Shown: positions 1 to 6,522, counted from the stretch's first letter. The stretch is 9,472 nt of DNA from Acidobacteriota bacterium (GCA_003161195.1 PMOV01000235.1:1-9472); one strand, 5' to 3'. Notes: generated by a model not told the origin, from the sequence alone. A program made the numbers and translations.

Positions 1-84
1 TTTACCGTAGTCGCCGCCTCCCGTCAACGTTGCGGCGCCGCGCAAGGAACGGAAGATCATCGCCACCATAAGGAGAAACGCCAA

Positions 85-972
85 ATGCGTGTATTCGTCA
101 CCGGTGCCACGGGTTTCATCGGTTCCAGCGTAGTGCAAGAGCTAATCGCCGCGGGCCATCAGGTCCTGGGACTAGCCCGCTCTGAGGACGGCGCCCAGTC
201 CCTCACCGCCGCTGGCGCCCAGGTGCAGCGAGGCGACCTCGCAGACCTGCAAGCCCTGCGCAGCGCAGCCTCCACAGCGGACGCCGTAATCCACACCGCC
301 TTCATCCACGACTTCTCCAAGTTCCAGGAAGTCTGCGAAATCGATCGGCAAGCCATCGAAACCCTCGGCGCAGCGCTGGCCGGCTCGAGCCGCCCCCTGC
401 TCGTCAGCGCCGGCATCGGTCCACGCGCGCAAGGCCGTGTCGCGACGGAAGACACCGATCCCCTCACCGACGCCCGCATGCCCCGTGTTTCCGAGCAGGC
501 CGCATTAGCGCTGCAATCGAAAGGCGTGCGCGTTTCCGTGATGCGACTCCCGCAGGTCCACGACCCGCTCAAGGCAGGTCTCATCACTTACCTGATCGCA
601 CTGGCTCGCGAGAAGGGTGTTTCGGCATATGTCGGTGACGGGCTCAACCGCTGGGCCGCGGTCCACCGGCTCGATTGTGCTCGCCTGTACAAACTCGCCC
701 TGGAGAAGGGCACGGCAGGAGCCCGCTATCACGTGGTCGCAGAGGAAGGCGTCTCGCTCCGCGATATCGCCGAGTCCATCGGTCGAGGCCTGAATATACC
801 GGTCGTGTCCAAATCCCCGGAAGAAGCTCCCGCGCACTTCGGCTGGCTTGCGTTCTTCGCCAGCATAGACATGCCCGCGTCCGGCGCGCTAACGCAGAAA
901 TGGCTGGGATGGCACCCAACAGGCCCCAGCCTAATCTCCGATCTCGATCAGGCGCGCTATCTTGAGACCTAA
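85..972 (+). CDS. Atypical short-chain dehydrogenase/reductase (NAD-dependent epimerase/dehydratase-like)
   Basis: This 295-residue cytosolic protein has a Rossmann fold that should bind NAD(P). The glycine motif TGATGFIG is at residues 6-13, directly after the first beta strand. Arg32-Ser33 after the second strand would suit NADP, and GDL at 50-52 is the usual adenine-side motif. The C-terminal half carries the extended-SDR pattern (WAAVHRLDCARLY around 190-202, LGWHPTGPSL around 274-283). The canonical YxxxK catalytic pair is not where expected: the helix near 133-142 reads PRVSEQAALA. This places the protein with atypical SDRs whose substrate cannot be predicted. The start is supported by AAGGAG at 70-75, nine bases before the ATG. 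No partner gene is visible: upstream lies the window edge and downstream a long gap. The family call is secure; the reaction is unknown. Confidence 0.9.
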   Translation: MRVFVTGATGFIGSSVVQELIAAGHQVLGLARSEDGAQSLTAAGAQVQRGDLADLQALRSAASTADAVIHTAFIHDFSKFQEVCEIDRQAIETLGAALAGSSRPLLVSAGIGPRAQGRVATEDTDPLTDARMPRVSEQAALALQSKGVRVSVMRLPQVHDPLKAGLITYLIALAREKGVSAYVGDGLNRWAAVHRLDCARLYKLALEKGTAGARYHVVAEEGVSLRDIAESIGRGLNIPVVSKSPEEAPAHFGWLAFFASIDMPASGALTQKWLGWHPTGPSLISDLDQARYLET

Positions 973-974
973 AA

Positions 975-1002
975 GCAGGGCGATCGTTAGTCTGAGCCCT
1001 GC
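975..1002 (+). terminator. Candidate terminator hairpin after the SDR gene
   Basis: GCAGGGC (975-981) pairs with GCCCTGC (996-1002) across a 14-base loop, starting two bases after the SDR stop codon. There is an A run before the stem but no clear T tract after it, so this would be a weak intrinsic terminator at best. Position is the main support. Confidence 0.35.
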
Positions 1003-1207
1003 ATTGCACGGTACAGCGTCTCCGCCGGCGCCGAGTTGCCCGGCGGATGCGCTGGCAAGTCCAGCTTCAAATCCCGCACACACATCGCCCCCGATGCATC
1101 GCGAAAGCGCGGCTCCCGCGTCTAATCCACAGAATCAGTGTGTAAATCGCGTCGCCTGGCAGAGACCAGTTGTCGTCCGGGGCCGGGTTAAAGGGAACTC
1201 TTTCCTT
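987..1207 (-). pseudogene. Frameshifted protein-like remnant, unknown family
   Basis: On the minus strand two adjacent open stretches in different frames both read like real protein. The first (1207 down to 1124, preceded by TGA) includes DDNWSLPGDAIYTLILW. The second (1121 down to 990, then TAA at 989-987) includes REPRFRDASGAM and RDLKLDLPAHPPGN, ending near AETLYRAMQGSD. A two-base insertion (or one-base loss) around 1122-1124, where the second frame hits TAG, would explain the break. Third-position GC in the second segment is about 77%, as in real genes here. Joined, they give about 70 residues. No start with an RBS was found and the family is not recognised. It could be a decayed gene, part of a dispersed intergenic repeat, or chance; the plus strand is also open here. 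Confidence 0.35.
1014..1054. repeat. Long imperfect inverted repeat (hairpin)
   Basis: CAGCG + TC + TCCGCCGG (1014-1028) pairs with CCGGCGGA + TG + CGCTG (1040-1054), 13 of 15 positions, around an 11-base loop. It is GC-rich and lies 42 bases after the SDR stop. It may help end transcription from the left, but there is no T tract. It also overlaps the remnant at 987-1207. Confidence 0.4.
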
Positions 1208-1579
1208 TCACGTGATTTAACTCTAAAATCATAGGACTGGAGCGCACCGTCAGCCGGTGGGTGCCAGAATGGCTGGGAGGCGACGGACAGCCCGCGGAGT
1301 GCCCGCAAACTTAGCCCCTTGGAGACTGTGGAAACATTTTGCTGACCTCAGCCGTATCTACAGGTGCCGTCACAAGGGTCGCGGGTCGTGTTCCGCTCCC
1401 AGCTCGGGTCCGCTCGTTCATCGTTAAAGTTAAGAAAGGCAATGAGATACGGTCCTTGCCTGCGGCGGCACAGCCAGGCGCATAGGCCGTTTTCCATCGG
1501 CCGCGGATTGCTGGAACGGAGTGGCCGCAACGTTTCGACCTCGAGTCCGGCAGAGCCCTGAGGCAATGAAGGGGAAGCA
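1208..1579 (+). promoter_or_regulatory. Gene-free region, possible promoter and long leader of the adaptor-ATPase operon
   Basis: These 372 bases hold no convincing gene on either strand. An AT-rich island (1206-1233) contains TAAAAT at 1224-1229, a 5/6 match to a -10 box; no good -35 lies upstream. If that promoter is real, the adaptor mRNA has a leader of about 340 bases. The leader can form small hairpins, for example CACCG/CGGTG near 1246-1260 and GGCCG (1485-1489) with CGGCC (1498-1502). A second AT-rich patch lies near 1420-1450 and could be another start site. No known riboswitch core was recognised. Confidence 0.25.
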
Positions 1580-2998
1580 ATGAAGACGTGGAAAAAAGTA
1601 TTGATCGTCGTGGGCGCGGTGGTCGGCGTTGGGATCATCGTGGTGGTAAGCATCAATCAAGCCAACAAAGGCGTGGTCACCGTGCAGACCGTCAAAGTGG
1701 CTAACCAGGACTCCCTGACTTCGCTGGTCTCCGCTTCCGGCGAAATCAAGCCCACCACGTATACCAACGTCACGGCACAGGGTTTTGGCCGTATCACAGC
1801 CATCCTCGTCCATGAGGGCGACCACATCAAGAAGGGCGACAAGCTCCTGCTGCAGGAAAATGTCCAGGCCAACGCCGACGTGCAAGCGCAGGATGCCGCC
1901 ATCAACTCCACGGAATCCGGCGTGCTCGCTGCGGACGCCAGCTACAAAGCCGCGCAAGCTGATCTGCGGCAGCAGCGCGCAAATCTTGAGAAAGCCAAAC
2001 TCGACTACGAGCGCGGCCAGGGCCTCTTCAAAGATGGCCTGATCGCCAAGCAGGATTTCGATCAGCGCAAGACCTCCTACGACGCGGCCGTTGCCGCCGT
2101 AGCTTCTGCCGAGGCCCGCGTGCAATCGCTGAACGCGCAATTGGCGCAGTCGCGCGCCCAGGTGGCGCAGAGCAAAGCCGTGCTGGTTCACACCCAAGAC
2201 ATTCTCTCGAAAACCGCCTACACTTCGCCCATCAATGGCATCGTCAGCTACCTGCCGGTACGCCTCGGTGAGTACGTCGTCCCCGGCATTCAGAACGCCA
2301 ACGGCAGCTTCCTCATGACCCTTTCCGATATGTCCATCGTCACCGCCGAAGTAAAAGTCGACGAAACCGACATCGTCAACGTCAAGATCGGCCAGGATGC
2401 CGACGTCACCATCGACGCCGTCCCCGGCAAAATCTTCAAAGGCAAAGTCACCGAAATCGGTTCGCAGGCCGTGTTGCGTAGTTCCGGCCTCGCGACCACG
2501 CAATCCACCACCAGCACCCAGGAAGCCAAGGACTTCAAAGTGGTGGTGACCCTCGAAGCTCCGCCGGAAAACCTCCGCCCCGGACTTTCCGCCACCGCCA
2601 AAATCAAAACTGCGGAAAAGAAAAATGTCATCGCCATTCCCATTCAGGCGCTGGCCGTGCGCACGCGCAAGGATCTCGACGAGGCCGCGAAAAACGCCAA
2701 GAAACAGCGCAACTCCAGCGTAACCCTCGCCGCGCCCCCGCCCGCTCCCAGCGGTACCGACCCCAGGAAAGACGAAGTGCAGGGTGTCTTCGTCGTAAAG
2801 GCTGGCGGCAAGGAAGCGGTCTTTCAGCCCGTGGAAACCGGCATCGCCGGCGTCACGGACATCGAGGTCACCAAAGGTCTCGCCGCCGGAGACGAGATCG
2901 TCATCGGCAGCTACAAAGCGCTGCGCACCCTGAAGCCGCAAGCCAGCGTCAAGGTGGACAATTCCGCCCCGAAGAAGCCGGACGATCAGCAGAGCTGA
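1580..2998 (+). CDS. Periplasmic adaptor subunit (MacA/HlyD-type membrane fusion protein) of an ABC exporter
   Basis: This 472-residue protein should sit in the periplasm anchored to the inner membrane, linking an ABC or similar pump to an outer-membrane channel. A single TM anchor lies at residues 7-25 (VLIVVGAVVGVGIIVVV). The two lipoyl half-motifs are near 52-97 (SGEIKP, IKKGDKLL) and 210-250 (SPINGIVSYLPVRLGEYV), separated by a coiled-coil hairpin at about 100-205 rich in Ala, Gln and Lys. A beta-barrel domain follows (about 255-345, ending LRPGLSATAKI), then a membrane-proximal domain to the C-terminus (GLAAGDEIVI). A low-complexity stretch at about 363-400 (Lys/Ala, then APPPAPSG) interrupts this last domain and is unusual. 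The start has AAGGGG at 1569-1574, five bases upstream. The ABC ATPase follows 89 bases downstream. The fold is certain; the cargo is unknown. Confidence 0.93.
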   Translation: MKTWKKVLIVVGAVVGVGIIVVVSINQANKGVVTVQTVKVANQDSLTSLVSASGEIKPTTYTNVTAQGFGRITAILVHEGDHIKKGDKLLLQENVQANADVQAQDAAINSTESGVLAADASYKAAQADLRQQRANLEKAKLDYERGQGLFKDGLIAKQDFDQRKTSYDAAVAAVASAEARVQSLNAQLAQSRAQVAQSKAVLVHTQDILSKTAYTSPINGIVSYLPVRLGEYVVPGIQNANGSFLMTLSDMSIVTAEVKVDETDIVNVKIGQDADVTIDAVPGKIFKGKVTEIGSQAVLRSSGLATTQSTTSTQEAKDFKVVVTLEAPPENLRPGLSATAKIKTAEKKNVIAIPIQALAVRTRKDLDEAAKNAKKQRNSSVTLAAPPPAPSGTDPRKDEVQGVFVVKAGGKEAVFQPVETGIAGVTDIEVTKGLAAGDEIVIGSYKALRTLKPQASVKVDNSAPKKPDDQQS

Positions 2999-3087
2999 TC
3001 GGCGGGTGCCGCTGTCATGCGGCTCGACGCAGGGTGACTGATACAGCGCTTCGAGACGCAACCGTTCGAGATGCAAGGGAGAGTTGC

Positions 3088-3831
3088 ATGCCACTGGAAA
3101 TCACGGCCACCGACGCCTACCGCGAAGATCTCGTCAGCGCGGGCATCGTTATCAAGACCGAATCTCTCGAGAAGACCTATCAGATGGGCACGGAGATGGT
3201 CCATGCGCTGAGTGGCGTGGACTTGCAGATTCGCAAAGGCGAGTACGTGGCCATCATGGGCCCCTCCGGCTCCGGCAAATCCACGCTGATGAATCTGATT
3301 GGCTGCCTCGATTCGCCCAGCGCGGGCAAATACTGGCTGGCCGGCCGCTTGGTTAGCGAACTCGACGACGATGAGTTGGCCTACATCCGCAACAAGGAAA
3401 TCGGCTTCGTCTTTCAGACCTTTAATTTGCTGCCGCGTGCCACGGCCTTGCACAACGTGGAATTGCCCCTCATCTACAACGGCACGCCCTCCGAAGAGCG
3501 CATCGTGAAAGCCAAGCAAGCGCTCGAGCGTGTGGACCTCACCTCGCGCATGAGCCACAAGCCCAACGAACTCTCCGGCGGTCAGCGCCAGCGCGTGGCC
3601 ATCGCTCGCGCGCTCGTCAATTCCCCTTCCATCGTCCTGGCTGACGAACCCACGGGCAACCTCGACTCAAAAACCGGCGAGGAAATCATGGCCCTCTTCG
3701 CCAACCTGCACAGCCAGGGCAACACCATTATTCTCGTCACCCACGAACACGACATCGCGCAACACGCGCACCGCATCATCTACATTCGCGACGGGAAAAT
3801 CGCTTCCGACGAAATGGTCAAGAAGTCCTGA
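3088..3831 (+). CDS. ABC transporter ATP-binding protein (MacB/LolD type)
   Basis: This 247-residue cytoplasmic ATPase has every catalytic motif: Walker A GPSGSGKST (58-66), Q-loop Gln110 in FQTFNLLP, signature LSGGQRQRVAIARAL (162-176), Walker B IVLADE with Glu187, D-loop GNLDS and switch His219. The GNLDSKTGEEIM and FNLLPRATALHNVELPL wording is typical of MacB/LolD/FtsE-like ATPases, which drive conformational change in FtsX-like permeases rather than moving substrate through a channel. The ATG at 3088 is chosen because AAGGGAGA (3075-3082) precedes it; an in-frame GTG at 3034 would add 18 residues with no good RBS. It lies 89 bases after the adaptor gene, so the two probably share a transcript. 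The permease that should follow is absent: the next gene is convergent. Confidence 0.95.
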   Translation: MPLEITATDAYREDLVSAGIVIKTESLEKTYQMGTEMVHALSGVDLQIRKGEYVAIMGPSGSGKSTLMNLIGCLDSPSAGKYWLAGRLVSELDDDELAYIRNKEIGFVFQTFNLLPRATALHNVELPLIYNGTPSEERIVKAKQALERVDLTSRMSHKPNELSGGQRQRVAIARALVNSPSIVLADEPTGNLDSKTGEEIMALFANLHSQGNTIILVTHEHDIAQHAHRIIYIRDGKIASDEMVKKS

Positions 3832-3850
3832 AACTGCCCTGCGATGGAAA

Positions 3851-4888
3851 TTATAGTTGCTGGTGAATCGGCGCGGTTCGCGCCGCGTCCACTTCGGAAA
3901 AACTCTCCGCCGTATGCAGATAGGTTTTCGAAATGCGGTCGTGCCAAGTCAATTCCTCTTCATCCCACATGGACCACACAAATCCCAGAAAAAAAGTTCC
4001 CGCCGAAAGCACGTAACCCGCGCTACGCCACAGCATCTGCCGCGGCGTCGGCGGTTCCCCGGAAAAACTCGCCACTTCTAATCCGCGCATCATCATTCCC
4101 GGCGTGGTGCCCCCGAAAATCGTAAATAGCGCGAAGTATTGCAGGTATACGATGGCCAACGTCGCCAGGCACACCGCCCCACTCAGCTTGTTCACGGTGA
4201 AATCGCCGCCCTGAGAGGCCAACAGCGCCACGCGGAAAAGCGCCAGGAACGCCCCATATGCGAAGAGCAGGCAAGCCGTATCGATCAGCGCTGCCAACCG
4301 GCGCTCTTCCATGCTCGCCACGGGATACAGTCCCACGGAATCGCCCGCCCACACGTTCGCCGTCTCGGGCGCGTCACTCGCCTCGCCTTCCGGCGGCAAC
4401 GAAACGTCGATCACCATGCGCGTATCGTCCTCACGCTTGCGCGGCGGCCGTCCGATGGCGATCGTGAACGAGAATTCCTCTTTCGCCGGAGCCTGCGCCT
4501 CCGGTAGAGCGGGCGCTGCGCTGGCCATCGGTGCCAAGGCCATGACCGCGGCGGCTCCCGACGCCGTCATCGCCCTCGCCGTGCCAGTTTGCGCGCCTGG
4601 GATGCGCGTCGCCGTCGGCGCGGCAGCACCACTGTCAAAAGGCAGTCGTGCTTGCGCGCCGTCCGGCGCGGGTTTGCGCTTGCGCCCGCGATAGGACTCG
4701 ATCCTATGCGCGAGCTCATCGCGCCACGCATGGTCGTCCATTCTTACGATGGGTGGAGGAGTGCGCGCCTCGTCGCGCCACGCGGACACTTCATGGTCCG
4801 GCGCGGGCAGCGTGGCGATTTCGCAAAAGGTACAGGCGCGTACGCTCGAGGGCAGTACCGCGCCGCATTGCAAGCAGGTTTTGGTCAC
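3851..4888 (-). CDS. Zinc-ribbon and RDD-domain integral membrane protein
   Basis: This 345-residue protein joins three parts. Residues 5-22 form a zinc ribbon with CxxC pairs Cys5/Cys8 and Cys19/Cys22. Residues about 35-185 are a probably disordered Ala/Pro-rich linker, with a basic patch YRGRKRKP at 66-73. Residues about 188-328 are an RDD domain with Arg197 and Asp203 (RRLAALID), TM segments near 199-222, 236-257 and 288-308, and the closing WHDRIS at 315-320. RDD proteins are inner-membrane proteins of mostly unknown function; some have been linked to ion transport. The start is GTG at 4888, since the next Met is residue 50 and the zinc ribbon must be included; no clear RBS precedes it. 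The gene converges with the ABC ATPase, 19 bases between stops, and a dyad lies just upstream. Domain calls are firm; function is unknown. Confidence 0.88.
   Translation of the reverse strand: MTKTCLQCGAVLPSSVRACTFCEIATLPAPDHEVSAWRDEARTPPPIVRMDDHAWRDELAHRIESYRGRKRKPAPDGAQARLPFDSGAAAPTATRIPGAQTGTARAMTASGAAAVMALAPMASAAPALPEAQAPAKEEFSFTIAIGRPPRKREDDTRMVIDVSLPPEGEASDAPETANVWAGDSVGLYPVASMEERRLAALIDTACLLFAYGAFLALFRVALLASQGGDFTVNKLSGAVCLATLAIVYLQYFALFTIFGGTTPGMMMRGLEVASFSGEPPTPRQMLWRSAGYVLSAGTFFLGFVWSMWDEEELTWHDRISKTYLHTAESFSEVDAARTAPIHQQL
3869..3885. terminator. Perfect hairpin between convergent genes
   Basis: CGGCGCG (3869-3875) and CGCGCCG (3879-3885) form a 7-bp perfect stem with a 3-base loop, 38 bases after the ABC ATPase stop and inside the 3' end of the convergent RDD gene. 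It could end transcription of the ABC operon, since the 19-base gap between stops has no structure. There is no T tract, so the role is inferred. Confidence 0.3.
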
Positions 4889-4914
4889 CGGTGAGTTTTG
4901 CGCTGCGGACGCTC

Positions 4915-4933
4915 ACACTCCGGTGAGGAGTGT
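4915..4933. promoter_or_regulatory. Dyad upstream of the zinc-ribbon/RDD gene
   Basis: ACACTCC (4915-4921) and GGAGTGT (4927-4933) form a perfect 7-bp inverted repeat with a 5-base centre, 27 bases upstream of the GTG start at 4888. It may be an operator or a leader hairpin. No regulator is identified. Confidence 0.35.
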
Positions 4934-5064
4934 ACCGAAAAAGATTAACACGCCGCGCGATGCGGTGAAAATTCTGCTGTGAGAATGTGGCGAAAGGGTA
5001 CTGAGCTTTGCAAGCTATCGGGAAAGAGCGTTACCCGTCGACCTTGCCCTTACGCGTCAACCCT

Positions 5065-5472
5065 TCACGCATCCAGTTGCTGCGCCAGCATATCTCTGCT
5101 CATCGCGATGCGCCGCTCCAGCGCCACCGCCGCGAAATACGTGCATTGCCCGCGTTCGTACTCCGTCCACGCGCGCAGCGCGGGCGCCAGCTTGGCCGCC
5201 GTCGCGCGCACCAGGTTCAACATGCGGAAGTACGTGCCCACCGCTTGAATCCGCGCGCGGTCCTCCGGATTATCCGGACACATGTGCAGGAACTGCAGCA
5301 CGCGCGCAAAGTCGTCGCCCGCGGCAGGTTTGCTTTCGCCGATGCCCGTAAAGTCCTGCACTTCGAGGGACAGGGTCTGCTTCGCGGAAGCCGCGATCAG
5401 CGAGCGGCAATAAGAGACGAAGAACTGCAGCAGGAACACTACCGAACACACGAAAATGATTCCCGCCATCAT
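5065..5472 (-). CDS. Small membrane-anchored protein of unknown function, paired with the upstream 7-TM protein
   Basis: This is a 135-residue protein with one N-terminal TM segment (about residues 3-22, IIFVCSVVFLLQFFVS) followed by a soluble, largely helical domain of about 110 residues rich in Ala and Arg. The segment near 53-62 (DDFARVLQFL) through to about 120 reads as amphipathic helices; Cys65 and Cys110 are present. No known family is recognised. The start is placed at ATG 5472 because it forms an ATGA overlap with the stop of the upstream gene (TGA at 5471-5469). This implies translational coupling, and no separate RBS is needed. An in-frame start farther upstream would add 24 residues running through the neighbour's coding sequence and is less likely. 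It is probably a partner of the 7-TM protein, in the inner membrane. Confidence 0.72.
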   Translation of the reverse strand: MMAGIIFVCSVVFLLQFFVSYCRSLIAASAKQTLSLEVQDFTGIGESKPAAGDDFARVLQFLHMCPDNPEDRARIQAVGTYFRMLNLVRATAAKLAPALRAWTEYERGQCTYFAAVALERRIAMSRDMLAQQLDA

Positions 5473-6167
5473 TGCGGCACCACCGCGAGCCGCGATGGCA
5501 CCACGCGGTCGTTGCTCGAGAGCCGCCAGAAGGCATACGCCCACGCCAGCGGCAGCACCACACCGATCGGCTGCACCAGCGCCGCAAACAGCCCGCTCTT
5601 CGCGGGAAACAGATTACGCAGCGCGTAGGTCGCGGCAAAAAGACTGAAGTATACGCCCAGCGAAAGCACCAACTGGATCAACTGTGTGCGGCTTTCGCGC
5701 ATCTTCAATATCGCGGCCCACAGCACGTACGTCAGCACCAAGCCCACGAAATAAAGATTCTGCGATAGTTCCACCACGAAATGCGTTATCAGCCGCGCGT
5801 TCGATTGCTGCACTACCAGGTAGGAAAACAGCCCCGTTCCAGCCAACAACCCCACCGCGCCAAACCGTACCAGCCGGTTGGCGTCCATATCGCTGAACAC
5901 GTGCGCATACAGGCTGGTCAGCGCGAAATACAGAAAGATCGTCAGCAGCGCATCGGAATAATAATAAAAGTAGCAGTATTCCGAGGAACCGATGCCGTAT
6001 TGGTGTAGTACGCGATAGCGCCCCAGCGTAACGATCACCGAGGCGGCCATATACAGATTCAATATCAGGTAGCGCCGAAACGCGCCTTTCTTAACGGCGC
6101 ACACCACCACGGCGCACTCTAGAAGAGTGCAGAGCAGCCAGAGGAGGTTTTCGGCAAGACCAGGCAC
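5469..6167 (-). CDS. Seven-TM integral membrane protein, unknown function
   Basis: This 232-residue hydrophobic protein has about seven predicted TM helices, near residues 5-24, 31-48, 71-91, 101-119, 135-154, 164-185 and 193-214. A Tyr-rich patch (EYCYFYYYSDALL, 63-75) stands at the entry to the third helix, and charged loops KKGAFRR and KMRESRTQ look cytoplasmic. No enzyme or transporter motif is recognised. It resembles uncharacterised membrane proteins in acidobacterial genomes, but that is an impression, not a search result. The start is GTG at 6167, because the next Met is residue 40, beyond the first helix; a weak GAGGG lies upstream. It starts 72 bases after the repeat-peptide gene and overlaps the next gene by ATGA, so the three may share a transcript. 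Gene reality is well supported; function is not. Confidence 0.78.
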   Translation of the reverse strand: MPGLAENLLWLLCTLLECAVVVCAVKKGAFRRYLILNLYMAASVIVTLGRYRVLHQYGIGSSEYCYFYYYSDALLTIFLYFALTSLYAHVFSDMDANRLVRFGAVGLLAGTGLFSYLVVQQSNARLITHFVVELSQNLYFVGLVLTYVLWAAILKMRESRTQLIQLVLSLGVYFSLFAATYALRNLFPAKSGLFAALVQPIGVVLPLAWAYAFWRLSSNDRVVPSRLAVVPQ

Positions 6168-6239
6168 GTGCCCTCACTTCGCGCGCCTTGGTCTCTGGAT
6201 GGGCTGGATCTTAGCTCAGGCCCGCGGGCACCAGACGAC

Positions 6240-6458
6240 TTACTTCCAAGGCGTTGTTGGCGGCGGCGCTCCACCGTTCTTCCACGGTGTAGTTGGCGGT
6301 GGCGCTCCACCATTCTTCCATGGCGTCGTCGGGGGAGGTGCTCCGCCGTTCGCCATGATCACAGTGCCGTCACTGTGTGCTGCAACTGCGGTCTTCAGGC
6401 CCATCGCCCCGGCCAATACGAGCATGGCCAGGAACACTACTGCGAGTTTGCGTGACAT
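6240..6458 (-). CDS. Small exported peptide with three 12-residue Pro-rich repeats
   Basis: This is a 72-residue protein. Residues 1-26 form a classic signal peptide (basic SRK, a hydrophobic core, then AVA before AHS), predicting cleavage after Ala26. The mature part is about 46 residues: a short AHSDGTVIMA lead, then NGGAPPPTTPWK repeated three times without any residue change (37-48, 49-60, 61-72), ending on the last Lys. ATG 6458 is chosen over an upstream in-frame start because GGAGGC (6463-6468) is well placed and the signal peptide begins there. A promoter-like TTGAAT/TAGAGT pair lies 36-64 bases upstream. It sits between phoR and the 7-TM gene on the same strand. With no Cys after the signal it is not a lipoprotein. 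The family is not recognised; a cell-envelope or secreted role is inferred. Confidence 0.82.
   Translation of the reverse strand: MSRKLAVVFLAMLVLAGAMGLKTAVAAHSDGTVIMANGGAPPPTTPWKNGGAPPPTTPWKNGGAPPPTTPWK
6243..6350 (-). repeat. Three tandem 36-bp coding repeats
   Basis: The repeat units are 6315-6350, 6279-6314 and 6243-6278 in reading order, each encoding NGGAPPPTTPWK. Pairwise they differ at 5, 7 and 9 bases, and every difference is a synonymous third-position change. Confidence 0.92.
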
Positions 6459-6493
6459 GAGTGCCTCCGGGTATGGGATACGACCCCGGACGC

Positions 6494-6522
6494 ACTCTAT
6501 CCGCTGCAACGGGAAAATTCAA
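6494..6522 (-). promoter_or_regulatory. Candidate sigma-70-type promoter for the repeat peptide
   Basis: On the minus strand TTGAAT (6522-6517) and TAGAGT (6499-6494) are 17 bases apart, each matching the consensus at 4 of 6 positions. This would place the transcript start near 6487 and a leader of about 30 bases before the ATG at 6458, which fits the RBS position. Confidence 0.45.

Noticed and set aside
1..84. Possible end of an upstream gene on + (frame ending TAA at 69-71) or start of a divergent gene on -
   Set aside because: Fewer than 25 codons are visible in either case, with no recognisable motif. A divergent gene would leave no room for a promoter for the SDR.
1442..1561. 39-codon ORF on + upstream of the adaptor, with AAAGG before its ATG
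   Set aside because: Its Arg/Ser-rich translation has no domain, signal or repeat, and chance ORFs of this size are common at this GC content.
3034..3087. GTG start that would lengthen the ABC ATPase by 18 residues
   Set aside because: No RBS precedes it, whereas ATG 3088 has AAGGGAGA at good spacing and gives the normal family length.
1430..3094. 554-codon open frame on - antisense to the adaptor gene
   Set aside because: It mirrors the adaptor gene. The adaptor has full domain structure and an RBS, while the antisense translation is Gly/Asp/Val-rich without motifs.
6243..6350. CRISPR-like array
   Set aside because: The 36-bp units are directly abutting with no spacers and encode a peptide repeat.
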